27,554 bases of DNA. Source: Acuticoccus sp039189655 (lineage in GTDB: Bacteria > Pseudomonadota > Alphaproteobacteria > Rhizobiales > Amorphaceae). Made by a program: the position numbers and the translations under genes. Shown piece by piece: positions 7,150 to 14,627 of the stretch. Positions within the stretch are counted from its first letter, which is position 1; each line of letters opens with the position of its first letter. The DNA lies in contig JBCCYN010000045.1 in the NCBI GenBank assembly GCA_039189655.1, positions 1 to 27,554 of the forward strand, written 5' to 3'. The notes beneath the pieces are model-generated. The model saw nothing but the letters and a program-made list of their open reading frames with translations. It was not told the DNA's origin and did no database searches.

Positions 7150-8175
7150 ATGTACGTTGGCACGCAATACCGGCCGCGCAATGACGACGACCTTCGCCTT
7201 ATGGCCCAGCTCGGCGTCCGCCATGTGTGCATCGACCCTCCTGGCGATCTGCACGGCCAAACCCGTCAAAGCCTCGAGGCGCATGTGGAGCGGATCGCGA
7301 GCTTTGGCCTGATCCTCGACATGATCGAGCTTCCCATGCGCTCGCGCCCGGTGGAGGACGCGATGAGCCCCAACATTCTCCTTGGCCGAGAACCGGGGCG
7401 CACCCGCGAACTCGACTCCATCTGCCGCCTCATCGAAGCGTGCGGCGCGGTGGGCATCCCTGCGGTCAAGTACAATTTCAACATCATCGGCATTCCCCGA
7501 ACGCCTGCCGAAGACGGGCGTGGCGGCTCGAAGAATGCCGCTTTTCGGTGGGAGAAGACCGATCAGTCAGCCCCTCCCGGGCTTGCCGGCGTGGTGGACG
7601 AAGAAGAAAATTGGGCGCGGATCGAACACTTTCTCGCCCATGTGGTTCCGGTGGCCGAACGGTCAAAGGTTCGTCTCGCCTGCCACCCTCACGATCCCTA
7701 TACGCCGCCGGGCTACCGCGGCGTCACCCGAGTGCTCGGCACTGTTGCGGGTCTGAAACGCTTCGTCGAACTCCACGAAAACCCCTATCACGGCCTCAAT
7801 TTTTGCCAGGGCACGGTGGCCGAGATGCTCGACGATCCCGCACATGAGATTTCCGACGTCATTCGCTGGTTCGGGAGCCGCGCCAAGATATTTAACGTGC
7901 ACTTCCGCAATATTCGTGGCGGCAAGCTTTCGTTCATGGAAACCTTTCCAGACGAAGGTGACATGGACATGGTTTCCTCCCTTAAACTTTATCAGGAGGT
8001 GGGTTATCCATACATGGTCATGCCAGATCACGCGCCAAAAGTGTCCGGGCCTGATCCCGACGGGCCCGCCTTCGCCTTCTGCTACGGTTGGATTGTTGGT
8101 GCGATGCAGTCCCTTGGCATGGCGCCCCACGGCCCCGACGGGGCGCCCATGGAACTTCCGGGCGCCGCAGCCTAG
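7150..8175 (+). CDS. Mannonate dehydratase-family protein (UxuA-like)
   Basis: A 341-residue TIM-barrel protein of the UxuA family, whose characterised members dehydrate D-mannonate to 2-keto-3-deoxy-D-gluconate in hexuronate breakdown. Metal-site motifs are conserved: CHPHDPYTP (178-186), NFCQGT with Cys219, NVHFRN with His251, and MPDHAP with Asp293-His294. GGAGG lies 5 nt before ATG 7150. The gene is transcribed divergently from the enolase-superfamily gene at 5847-6998, and the shared 150-bp region should contain both promoters. Its stop codon lies inside the left end of a palindromic element. Sequence outside the motifs looks divergent, so activity on a different aldonic acid is quite possible. 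Several MR-group neighbours could make the same product type. Confidence 0.88.
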   Translation: MYVGTQYRPRNDDDLRLMAQLGVRHVCIDPPGDLHGQTRQSLEAHVERIASFGLILDMIELPMRSRPVEDAMSPNILLGREPGRTRELDSICRLIEACGAVGIPAVKYNFNIIGIPRTPAEDGRGGSKNAAFRWEKTDQSAPPGLAGVVDEEENWARIEHFLAHVVPVAERSKVRLACHPHDPYTPPGYRGVTRVLGTVAGLKRFVELHENPYHGLNFCQGTVAEMLDDPAHEISDVIRWFGSRAKIFNVHFRNIRGGKLSFMETFPDEGDMDMVSSLKLYQEVGYPYMVMPDHAPKVSGPDPDGPAFAFCYGWIVGAMQSLGMAPHGPDGAPMELPGAAA

Positions 8176-8278
8176 AGCAGGTCACACGATCATGCGATCG
8201 CATGAGCTTCTCTAAGTCCTTGTTTCACCGCGCGGTTCGAGCCGCAACATGATTCCATGTTGCTGAAACGCGCTCTAG
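8172..8278. repeat. CTAG-bounded palindromic intergenic element
   Basis: The element is bounded by perfect 7-bp inverted ends, CTAGAGC (8172-8178) and GCTCTAG (8272-8278). Inside are a 14-bp perfect palindrome CATGCGATCGCATG (8191-8204), an 8-bp hairpin GCAACATG/CATGTTGC with loop ATTC (8244-8263), and outer arms GTTTCA/TGAAAC (8222-8227, 8264-8269). This architecture fits a repetitive extragenic palindrome or a MITE-like element. The left end includes the TAG stop of the UxuA-like gene. Only one copy is in the window, so its repeated nature is unproven. It may also terminate the two convergent transcripts. Confidence 0.55.
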
Positions 8279-8321
8279 CAACGCTCGCTAAGTGGCTTTG
8301 GTGAGCCCTGAAAAAACGACC

Positions 8322-9461
8322 CTAGGGATAGGCGAGGGAGCCATCTCGGCGGCGCGGCAGGGCGCGCTCCCAATGGACGTATGCGTCGAGGCCCAGTGCC
8401 GTTTCGTCGATGGTGACGCCCCAGCCTGGTCGATCGGGGCGCAGCTCAAGGTATCCATCCTTCGGCAGATAGGGATCCACCACGTAGGGTGCGTCGTCAG
8501 GTAGTTTGTACTCAAGTATCTTGAAGTTGGGACAGGCGGCGCAGAAGTGAACGTTCACCGCGGTCGCCAGCGGACCCATGGGATTGTGGGGCGCAACCGT
8601 CGCGTAGTGGGCTTCCGCGATGACTGCGATTTTGCGCATTTCTAACAGGCCGCCAACGACGCAAGTGTCGGGCTGCACAATGTCCGCGCCGCCGGCCTGA
8701 AGAAGCTCCAAAAATTCGTAGCGGCTATAGAGCGATTCTCCCGTGGCGAGCGGGACGTTTAGCGCGGCCCGGAGGGCGCCCCAGGCGCGCCTGTTCTCGG
8801 GCCGGATAGGTTCTTCCAGAAACAACGGATCGTACGGTGCCAACGCATTGCCAAGCTGCACGGCCTGGCGCGGCTCAAAGATCATGGCGTGAGCGTCAAG
8901 GGCGAACTCGTAGTCTTCCGGCGACCCCTCGCGAAGGGCGGCGAACGTACTCACCGTTGCCGCCATGGCCGTCCCCCAGCGCCGGCGATGAATGTGTTTT
9001 TTGAGGGGAAGCGCCTTAAACGCGGTAAAGCCGTATTGGCTGTGCGCCTCAACGATCCAGTCCAGCATCTCGGCGGGATCGGGTGCGTCATAGAGCCCCA
9101 GATACGCCCAAACCCTGTCGCGCACCGCTCCGCCTAGAAGCTGATAAACCGGAACGCCGAGCGCCTTAGCGCTGATGTCCCAAAGGCAGTGGTCGATGGC
9201 GGAAAACGCCGCCAGGCCGATGGCGCCGGGCGGAAAGCGCGCCTGCTGTTGCAGCTTGAGCATCAAAAATTCGACGCGCCGAGGGTCTTCGCCGATGATC
9301 TGAGTGAAATAGTATTCAAGTGCCGGCGGCAGGGCTTTGTCCGGCCCGTGATTATAGCACTCGCCCCAACCGGTGATGCCTTCGTCCGTGTCGATGGCCA
9401 CGATGACGCGCGGGCGTTTGCCGTGGCGCGACATGTAGGAGCGGAGGCCGGTGATCTTCAC
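8322..9461 (-). CDS. Enolase-superfamily dehydratase, galactonate-dehydratase-like
   Basis: A 379-residue MR-group enolase-superfamily enzyme. Metal ligands are Asp189 (ALDAHA), Glu216 (EEPIRPEN) and Glu242 (TGES). The Asp-x-His at 189-191, Asp265 (VQPDT) and His292 (PHNPMGP) match the pattern of galactonate dehydratase, where the His after the first metal ligand and the C-terminal His act in acid/base catalysis. The K-x-K position reads Lys149-Ala-Leu. Expected chemistry is dehydration of an aldonic acid to a 2-keto-3-deoxy acid. The GTG start overlaps the TGA stop of the preceding gene (GTGA), so translational coupling is likely. It is the last gene of the importer operon and faces the UxuA-like gene. 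Confidence 0.9.
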   Translation of the reverse strand: MKITGLRSYMSRHGKRPRVIVAIDTDEGITGWGECYNHGPDKALPPALEYYFTQIIGEDPRRVEFLMLKLQQQARFPPGAIGLAAFSAIDHCLWDISAKALGVPVYQLLGGAVRDRVWAYLGLYDAPDPAEMLDWIVEAHSQYGFTAFKALPLKKHIHRRRWGTAMAATVSTFAALREGSPEDYEFALDAHAMIFEPRQAVQLGNALAPYDPLFLEEPIRPENRRAWGALRAALNVPLATGESLYSRYEFLELLQAGGADIVQPDTCVVGGLLEMRKIAVIAEAHYATVAPHNPMGPLATAVNVHFCAACPNFKILEYKLPDDAPYVVDPYLPKDGYLELRPDRPGWGVTIDETALGLDAYVHWERALPRRRDGSLAYP

Positions 9462-10678
9462 TCCTTTGTTCTCCGCAAAGACAATCTCGCAGCGCGGCGA
9501 AGACGCTTTTGGTAGTAGACCGCTTCGCCGACGGTTCCGTGCTCGTAGGCGCTCCCGTCGTCCGGGGGCATATCCGCCACATTGCGTTTGCCGGGATAGC
9601 GAAGCGCTTCTTCTTCAACGATCTCAACGCCGAGCCCGGGGGCGTCTGGCACCAGCAAGGCGCCATCCTCCACGGCAAGAACCGGCCGTACCACTTCGTA
9701 GCGTCCGGGCCAGTCGAACTCGATACGTTCCAACATGAGGGCGTTTGGGATCGTTGCCATCACGTGGAGTGCAGCAAATTCCGCCACCGGTCCCAGGGAA
9801 CCGGAGTGGGGTGCCATGGTGATGAAATGGGCTTCCGCCATGGCCGCCATCTTGCGCATTTGGGTAATGCCACCGGCCCGTCCTGTATCGGGCTGGATGA
9901 CGTCGACGAGCTCACCCTCCACATAGGGACGCATCCCCCAAAGGGTGCTCACCCGTTCCCCGGCAGCAAGGGGAACTGTCGTTCCGTCGCGCACACGTTT
10001 CAGCGCGTCGATGTTCTCCGGCGCGATGGGGTCTTCGTAGAAGAGAACGTCGATGGGCTCCAGCATGCGGCCAACAATGATAGCGTCCTGGGGCGTCATC
10101 CAGCTCGGTCCGTGGGCATCCACCATGACATCCACGTGCTCGCCCACCGCCTCACGCACGGCCCAGACAGTGTCCACATCCACCGCACCGGTGAAGGCAA
10201 CCTTCAGCCCACCATAGCCGAGGGCGGTGTGCCGGCGCGCCACCTCGGGCGTCTTGGCGTGACCGTAGACTGGAATTTTGTCGCGAAACCGGCCGCCCAA
10301 AAGGTTCCAGACGGGTTGACCGAGCGCTTTGCCTTTGATGTCCCAAAGGGCCATTTCAATGCCGGTCAACGCGCCGCCACCGACGGTGCCGAGGGTCCCG
10401 TGGCCCATGGAGGCAATGTATAGCCGGTGCCACAGCCGATCGACGTGAGTGGGATCCTCGCCGATGAGGATGCTTGAAAAATCCTCCACTGCTCGCTCGA
10501 TCACCCGCGGCCAGCCGGAGCATTCGCCGACGCCCTCAATCCCTTCGTCGGTCAGAATCTTGACGAAGAGCCAGCATCGCGAACCGCGAAAGTCCGCCTC
10601 CGATTTTTGCATTTCGCCGGTGGCAGCCGGACGCGGCCCCACCTGGATGAGATAGGTTTTGACCTCGGTGATCTTCAC
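9458..10678 (-). CDS. Enolase-superfamily dehydratase (mandelate racemase group)
   Basis: A 406-residue enzyme paralogous to its downstream neighbour. Metal ligands are Asp187 (MVDAHG), Glu215 (YEDPIAPEN) and Glu241 (AGER). The Asp187-x-His189 pair, Asp264 (IQPDT) and His291 (PHSGS) match the galactonate-dehydratase type, while the K-x-K site reads Lys159-Val-Ala. GTG start 10678 with AAAGGA 11 nt upstream; it begins 15 nt after the ATPase stop. A C-terminal extension of about 40 residues after the barrel (DGSAYEHG... and a basic tail) goes beyond the usual end. Two adjacent paralogues with a dedicated importer suggest two related acids or epimers being processed (inference). Confidence 0.9.
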   Translation of the reverse strand: MKITEVKTYLIQVGPRPAATGEMQKSEADFRGSRCWLFVKILTDEGIEGVGECSGWPRVIERAVEDFSSILIGEDPTHVDRLWHRLYIASMGHGTLGTVGGGALTGIEMALWDIKGKALGQPVWNLLGGRFRDKIPVYGHAKTPEVARRHTALGYGGLKVAFTGAVDVDTVWAVREAVGEHVDVMVDAHGPSWMTPQDAIIVGRMLEPIDVLFYEDPIAPENIDALKRVRDGTTVPLAAGERVSTLWGMRPYVEGELVDVIQPDTGRAGGITQMRKMAAMAEAHFITMAPHSGSLGPVAEFAALHVMATIPNALMLERIEFDWPGRYEVVRPVLAVEDGALLVPDAPGLGVEIVEEEALRYPGKRNVADMPPDDGSAYEHGTVGEAVYYQKRLRRAARLSLRRTKE

Positions 10679-10693
10679 TGGCGAAAGAATCCT

Positions 10694-12442
10694 TTAAGGC
10701 GCAACGGACGCGGCCGGAGCGGTTGCTTCCACGTAGCGGAAGCGTCCTGCCATCCCCCGTTGGCGTGGGTCCGGCACGGGGACGGCGGAAAGGAGCGAGC
10801 GCGTGTATTCGTGGCTGGGGTTTTCGCAGACCGCCTCGGTTTCGCCGGTCTCAAGAATCTTGCCGCGATGCATAACGGCGATCCGGTCGCAAAAGTAACG
10901 GATCACCGCGATGTCATGGCTGATGAAGATGAACGCCAGTTCCATGCGCTCTTGAAGATCAAGAAGAAGATCAAGGATCTGGATGCGCAAAGAAACGTCG
11001 AGGGCGGAGGTAGCCTCATCGGCGATGATGACGCGGGGTTCGGGGGCAATGGCCCGCGCGATACCGATTCGTTGCCGTTGGCCGCCGGAGAAGGCGTGGG
11101 GGTAACGTTCCGCAGCGCTGGCAGGAAGGCCCACCAGCTCCAACAGCTCCGCCACCCGCCGTCGCAGCGGGGCGCCCTTTGCGCCTGTAAGATAAAGGGG
11201 TTCCCCGACAATCTGACCCACCGTCATGCGCGGATTGAGCGAGGAGTAAGGGTCCTGGAAAATCATTCGAATTTCGCGCCAGGCTGCCCGGAGCTGCGCC
11301 TCCTTGAGCGGTGCAAGGTCAGTTACGTCACCGTCGCGGTTGGTGAAGAGCACTTTTCCATCTGTGGGCCTTTGGACCCCTTCGATGCAGCGTCCAAGGG
11401 TTGTCTTTCCCGATCCGGATTCCCCCACGATGCCAAGGGTCTCACCGGCGCGCAGTTGAAGGGAAACGCCGTCAACGGCAATGAATTCATTCTTCTTCAG
11501 ACCAAGGAAGCCGCCAGTAAAGTAAAAACTCTTCTTGAGACTATCCACGTCAAGTACGGGTTCGCCAGCTGCACGGGCGGCCCGCATCGCTAGCCGTCGC
11601 TGGGACGGCCCGTCGAGGGCTTTGACCGCCGCCAACAGGCGTTGCGTGTAAGGTTCCTTCGGTCGCTCGAAAATCTCGATGGGCGCGCCGCGCTCAACCA
11701 GTTTTCCGTTGTGCATGACCACCACATGGTCGGCGATCTCGGCCACCACGCCCATGTCGTGGGTGATGAACATCATCGCCATGTCGTTTTCCGCCTGAAG
11801 CTTTTTGAGAAGCTCCAAGATCTCGGCCTGGATGGTCACATCGAGCGCGGTGGTTGGCTCGTCGGCGATGAGAACAGACGGGTTGCAGGCGATGGCCATG
11901 GCGATCATGGCCCGCTGACGCATGCCGCCAGAGTATTCGAACGTATAGCGGCGCGCGGCGACTTCGGGTTGGGGAATTTCCACCTGGCTCAGGAGCTCCA
12001 CCGCCCGCACCCAGGCTGCTTTCTTCGACACGGTCTCGTGCAGGCGGATTGCTTCAACGATTTGCGAGCCGATGGTGTGCACCGGCGATAGCGCACTCAT
12101 GGGCTCTTGGAAAATCATCGCCACGTCGCGCCCCCGGATTGCGCGCATGAAATCGCCCCGGGGCGGCAGGCCGGCAAGATCGATGGTTTCCTCTTCGCCC
12201 CTGGTGCGCTTGGTGCGATGGCGGTGAAGCAGAATGCGGCCCGATACGATGCGCCCAGGTGGGTCGACAATCTGGAGAACGGAGCGGGCGGTTACGCTCT
12301 TGCCGCTGCCGCTTTCGCCCACCACGCAAAGGGTTTTTCCCGCTTCGAGCGTAAGACTTACGTCGTCGACGGCACGAAAGATCCCGCGACGCATGGGAAA
12401 CTCTGTGACGAGGTTTTCAATCTCAAGGACGGTTGTGCTCAC
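10694..12442 (-). CDS. ABC transporter ATPase, fused DppD-DppF type
   Basis: A 582-residue cytoplasmic protein with two complete nucleotide-binding domains, like GsiA/YejF and other fused oligopeptide-type ATPases. Domain 1: Walker A GESGSGKS (42-49), signature SGGMRQR (171-177), Walker B LIADEP (191-196). Domain 2: Walker A ESGSGKT (about 341-347), signature SGGQRQR (452-458), Walker B IIADEA (472-477). The C-terminal part of each domain carries the PxxPYT or PSHEYT segment typical of the Opp/Dpp class. It energises uptake through the two permeases upstream. The GTG start overlaps the permease stop (GTGA). Both ATP sites look intact. Confidence 0.95.
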   Translation of the reverse strand: MSTTVLEIENLVTEFPMRRGIFRAVDDVSLTLEAGKTLCVVGESGSGKSVTARSVLQIVDPPGRIVSGRILLHRHRTKRTRGEEETIDLAGLPPRGDFMRAIRGRDVAMIFQEPMSALSPVHTIGSQIVEAIRLHETVSKKAAWVRAVELLSQVEIPQPEVAARRYTFEYSGGMRQRAMIAMAIACNPSVLIADEPTTALDVTIQAEILELLKKLQAENDMAMMFITHDMGVVAEIADHVVVMHNGKLVERGAPIEIFERPKEPYTQRLLAAVKALDGPSQRRLAMRAARAAGEPVLDVDSLKKSFYFTGGFLGLKKNEFIAVDGVSLQLRAGETLGIVGESGSGKTTLGRCIEGVQRPTDGKVLFTNRDGDVTDLAPLKEAQLRAAWREIRMIFQDPYSSLNPRMTVGQIVGEPLYLTGAKGAPLRRRVAELLELVGLPASAAERYPHAFSGGQRQRIGIARAIAPEPRVIIADEATSALDVSLRIQILDLLLDLQERMELAFIFISHDIAVIRYFCDRIAVMHRGKILETGETEAVCENPSHEYTRSLLSAVPVPDPRQRGMAGRFRYVEATAPAASVAP

Positions 12443-13581
12443 GCGCTTTGACCTTGCGCGTAGGGGTCGGCCGCATCGCGCATCCCGTCACCCAGGAAAT
12501 TCAGCGAAAGGACTGCAACAACTACTGCAATCCCGGGGATGAAGAGCCAAGGGGCCTGGGCGATGGACTGGACATTTTGCGCTTCCCGCAAAAGCACGCC
12601 CCATGAAATGAGCGGTGGTTGCAAGCCAAGCCCGAGGAAGGAAAGAGAAGTTTCCGCAATAATCATCAACGGGATGGCGAGGGTGACGGAGGCGATGATG
12701 TGGCTCGCCATGGCAGGTGCCATGTGCCGGCCGATGACGCGCGCCCGGCTTGCTCCGTCTAATCTTGCAGCGACCACAAAATCTTCAGTTCGCAGCGCAA
12801 GGAAGCGGCCGCGCACGACCCGCGCGAGTTCTGTCCAACCCACCAACGAAAGTATTGCAGTGATGGCGAAGTAGCGGGTGAGGGGTGACCAATCCTGCGG
12901 CAGCGACGCCGAAAGCCCAAGCCAGATGGGGATCGTTGGCAGCGCGAGGATCAGCTCCACAAGGCGCTGTATGATCGCGTCGACGCGGCCACCAAAGTAA
13001 CCTGATACGCCGCCAAGGGTGATACCGAGGGTGAGGCTGATGGCAACGCCCACCAAGCCGATGGTCATGGAAACGCGCGCGCCATAGAGAATTCTGCTCA
13101 GCATGTCCCGCCCAAGCCGGTCGGCACCGAGCAGAAAGAATTTTTCGCCAACCTTTGATGCTGTGAAGAGCCGTCGTTCCAATGGAATTATGCCCCAGAG
13201 CTTGTAGGGCGTGCCCTTGGCGAGAAAGCTGATGAAGATGAGGTTGCCAGGATCGGGCTCGAACGTTGTCTCTAAGGTAAACGGGTCGCGCTTTTGCGTC
13301 ATGGCGCGCACGTGGGGGCCAAAACCCCAACCGCCGTCTTCCTTCTCGTAGATGAGGCGCAGCATTTGCGGCGGGTGATACACATCGCGGGCGCCCGTTG
13401 ATTCCGGGTCGAACGGCGACAAAAACTCGCAAAAGAGGGCTATAAAGTAGAACAGGAGCACGATGGTTCCGCCCACGACCGCGAGCTTGTGGCGGCGGAA
13501 GGCCCACCACATGAGCCGCCACTGGGAGGCGAGCTGCAGCTCCTGTTCGTCTTTGCCGGAGGTGGCGTCCGCAACGGCCAT
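12439..13581 (-). CDS. ABC transporter permease, DppC/OppC type
   Basis: A 380-residue inner-membrane permease. After a first membrane segment (about 34-53) there is a long periplasmic segment of roughly 100 residues (PFDPESTGARDV to the LGADRLGRDMLSR motif). Several membrane helices and the cytoplasmic EAA loop AARLDGASRARVIGRHM follow, which contacts the ATPase. This is longer than the usual 300 residues of DppC because of that loop, a form seen among permeases that pair with large binding proteins. The start is ATG 13581, one nucleotide after the stop of the partner permease. The reading frame continues upstream, but that part is antisense to coding sequence of the partner gene. Confidence 0.93.
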   Translation of the reverse strand: MAVADATSGKDEQELQLASQWRLMWWAFRRHKLAVVGGTIVLLFYFIALFCEFLSPFDPESTGARDVYHPPQMLRLIYEKEDGGWGFGPHVRAMTQKRDPFTLETTFEPDPGNLIFISFLAKGTPYKLWGIIPLERRLFTASKVGEKFFLLGADRLGRDMLSRILYGARVSMTIGLVGVAISLTLGITLGGVSGYFGGRVDAIIQRLVELILALPTIPIWLGLSASLPQDWSPLTRYFAITAILSLVGWTELARVVRGRFLALRTEDFVVAARLDGASRARVIGRHMAPAMASHIIASVTLAIPLMIIAETSLSFLGLGLQPPLISWGVLLREAQNVQSIAQAPWLFIPGIAVVVAVLSLNFLGDGMRDAADPYAQGQSA

Positions 13582-13582
13582 G

Positions 13583-14569
13583 TCAGCGGAACCTGATGCG
13601 CGGATCGACCAGCGCCAGCAATATGTCAGAAACAAGCATTCCCACGATGGAAAGACAGCACAGGAGCAAGATGAACGCGCCGGCCAAGTACATGTCCTGG
13701 GCAAGAAGCGCCTGAAGCATTAACGGCCCAGCGGTCGGCAGCGAGAGCACGACGGCTGTGATCACCGCGCCAGACACAAGTTGCGGAAACGCCCAGCCGA
13801 TGGTGGAGACGAACGGGTTGAGGGCGATCCTTACGGGATACTTCATCAGGAGGCGGAACTCGCTGAGGCCTTTGGCGCGGGCTGTGGTGACGTAAGGTTT
13901 TTGAAGTTCGTCGAGGAGGTTGGCGCGCATGATGCGCATAAGGCTTGCGGTTGCCGACAGACCGAGGACGGCAATGGGTAGCCAGATGTGTTTCAATAGA
14001 TCGACGAAGCGGGCAAAGCTCCATGGGGCCTGCTGATATTCAGGTGAGAAGAGACCTGAAACGTCGGCGCCGAAATAAACCACGGCGATGTACATCATGA
14101 CCAGCGCTATGAGAAAGTTAGGCGTCGCAAGGCCGATGAAGCCGATGGTTGTCATCAGGTAGTCGCCGATGGTGTACTTCTTTACGGCTGAAAAAATGCC
14201 CAGCGGTAAAGCGACGGCCCATGTGAAGGTGAGTGTGCCGAACGCCAGCGCCAATGACAGTCCCATGCGCTCCCAGATGAGTTGGGACACCGGCTGCTGC
14301 CACTCGAAAGAGATGCCGAAGTCACCCTGGATGACCCCGGTGATCCAGCGCCAGTACTGCACAATAAAGGGTTGGTCGAGCCCATAGCGGGTGCGCAGCG
14401 CCTCGAGCCGGTCCGCGTCGACTATGTCTCCGGACGCGGCAAGGGATGCGGCAAAGCTCGTGATGTAATCGCCGGGCGGGGCTTGGATCAGGGCAAACGC
14501 CACCAAAGATGCGGCGAAGAAGAACGGGATCGACCACAAGATCCGGCGAACGATGTAAACGGCGAGCAC
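13583..14569 (-). CDS. ABC transporter permease, DppB/OppB type
   Basis: A 328-residue inner-membrane permease beginning with the typical YIVRRILWSIP segment. It contains the periplasmic motif RYGLDQPFIVQYWRW, the EAA loop ARAKGLSEFRLLMKYPVR, and a C-terminal DPRIRFR end. The start is taken as GTG 14569, which has GAAGGGGG about 5 nt upstream. A GTG at 14584 also fits the frame, but it abuts the T-run of the terminator and has no ribosome site. It is the first gene after the terminator downstream of the binding-protein gene, so its expression depends on read-through or an unseen promoter. Confidence 0.92.
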   Translation of the reverse strand: MLAVYIVRRILWSIPFFFAASLVAFALIQAPPGDYITSFAASLAASGDIVDADRLEALRTRYGLDQPFIVQYWRWITGVIQGDFGISFEWQQPVSQLIWERMGLSLALAFGTLTFTWAVALPLGIFSAVKKYTIGDYLMTTIGFIGLATPNFLIALVMMYIAVVYFGADVSGLFSPEYQQAPWSFARFVDLLKHIWLPIAVLGLSATASLMRIMRANLLDELQKPYVTTARAKGLSEFRLLMKYPVRIALNPFVSTIGWAFPQLVSGAVITAVVLSLPTAGPLMLQALLAQDMYLAGAFILLLCCLSIVGMLVSDILLALVDPRIRFR

Positions 14570-14587
14570 GCAGCCCCCTTCCACAAA

Positions 14588-14619
14588 AATGCCCCGCCGA
14601 GATCACTCGGCGGGGCATT
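14588..14619 (-). terminator. Terminator between binding-protein and permease genes
   Basis: A perfect 14-bp stem (14588-14601 with 14606-14619) and 4-nt loop, with a run of five T on the minus strand after it. It lies 8 nt past the stop of the binding-protein gene and just before dppB-like. Incomplete termination here would give more binding protein than membrane components, a common arrangement in importer operons. Confidence 0.85.
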
Positions 14620-14627
14620 CGGTTTGG

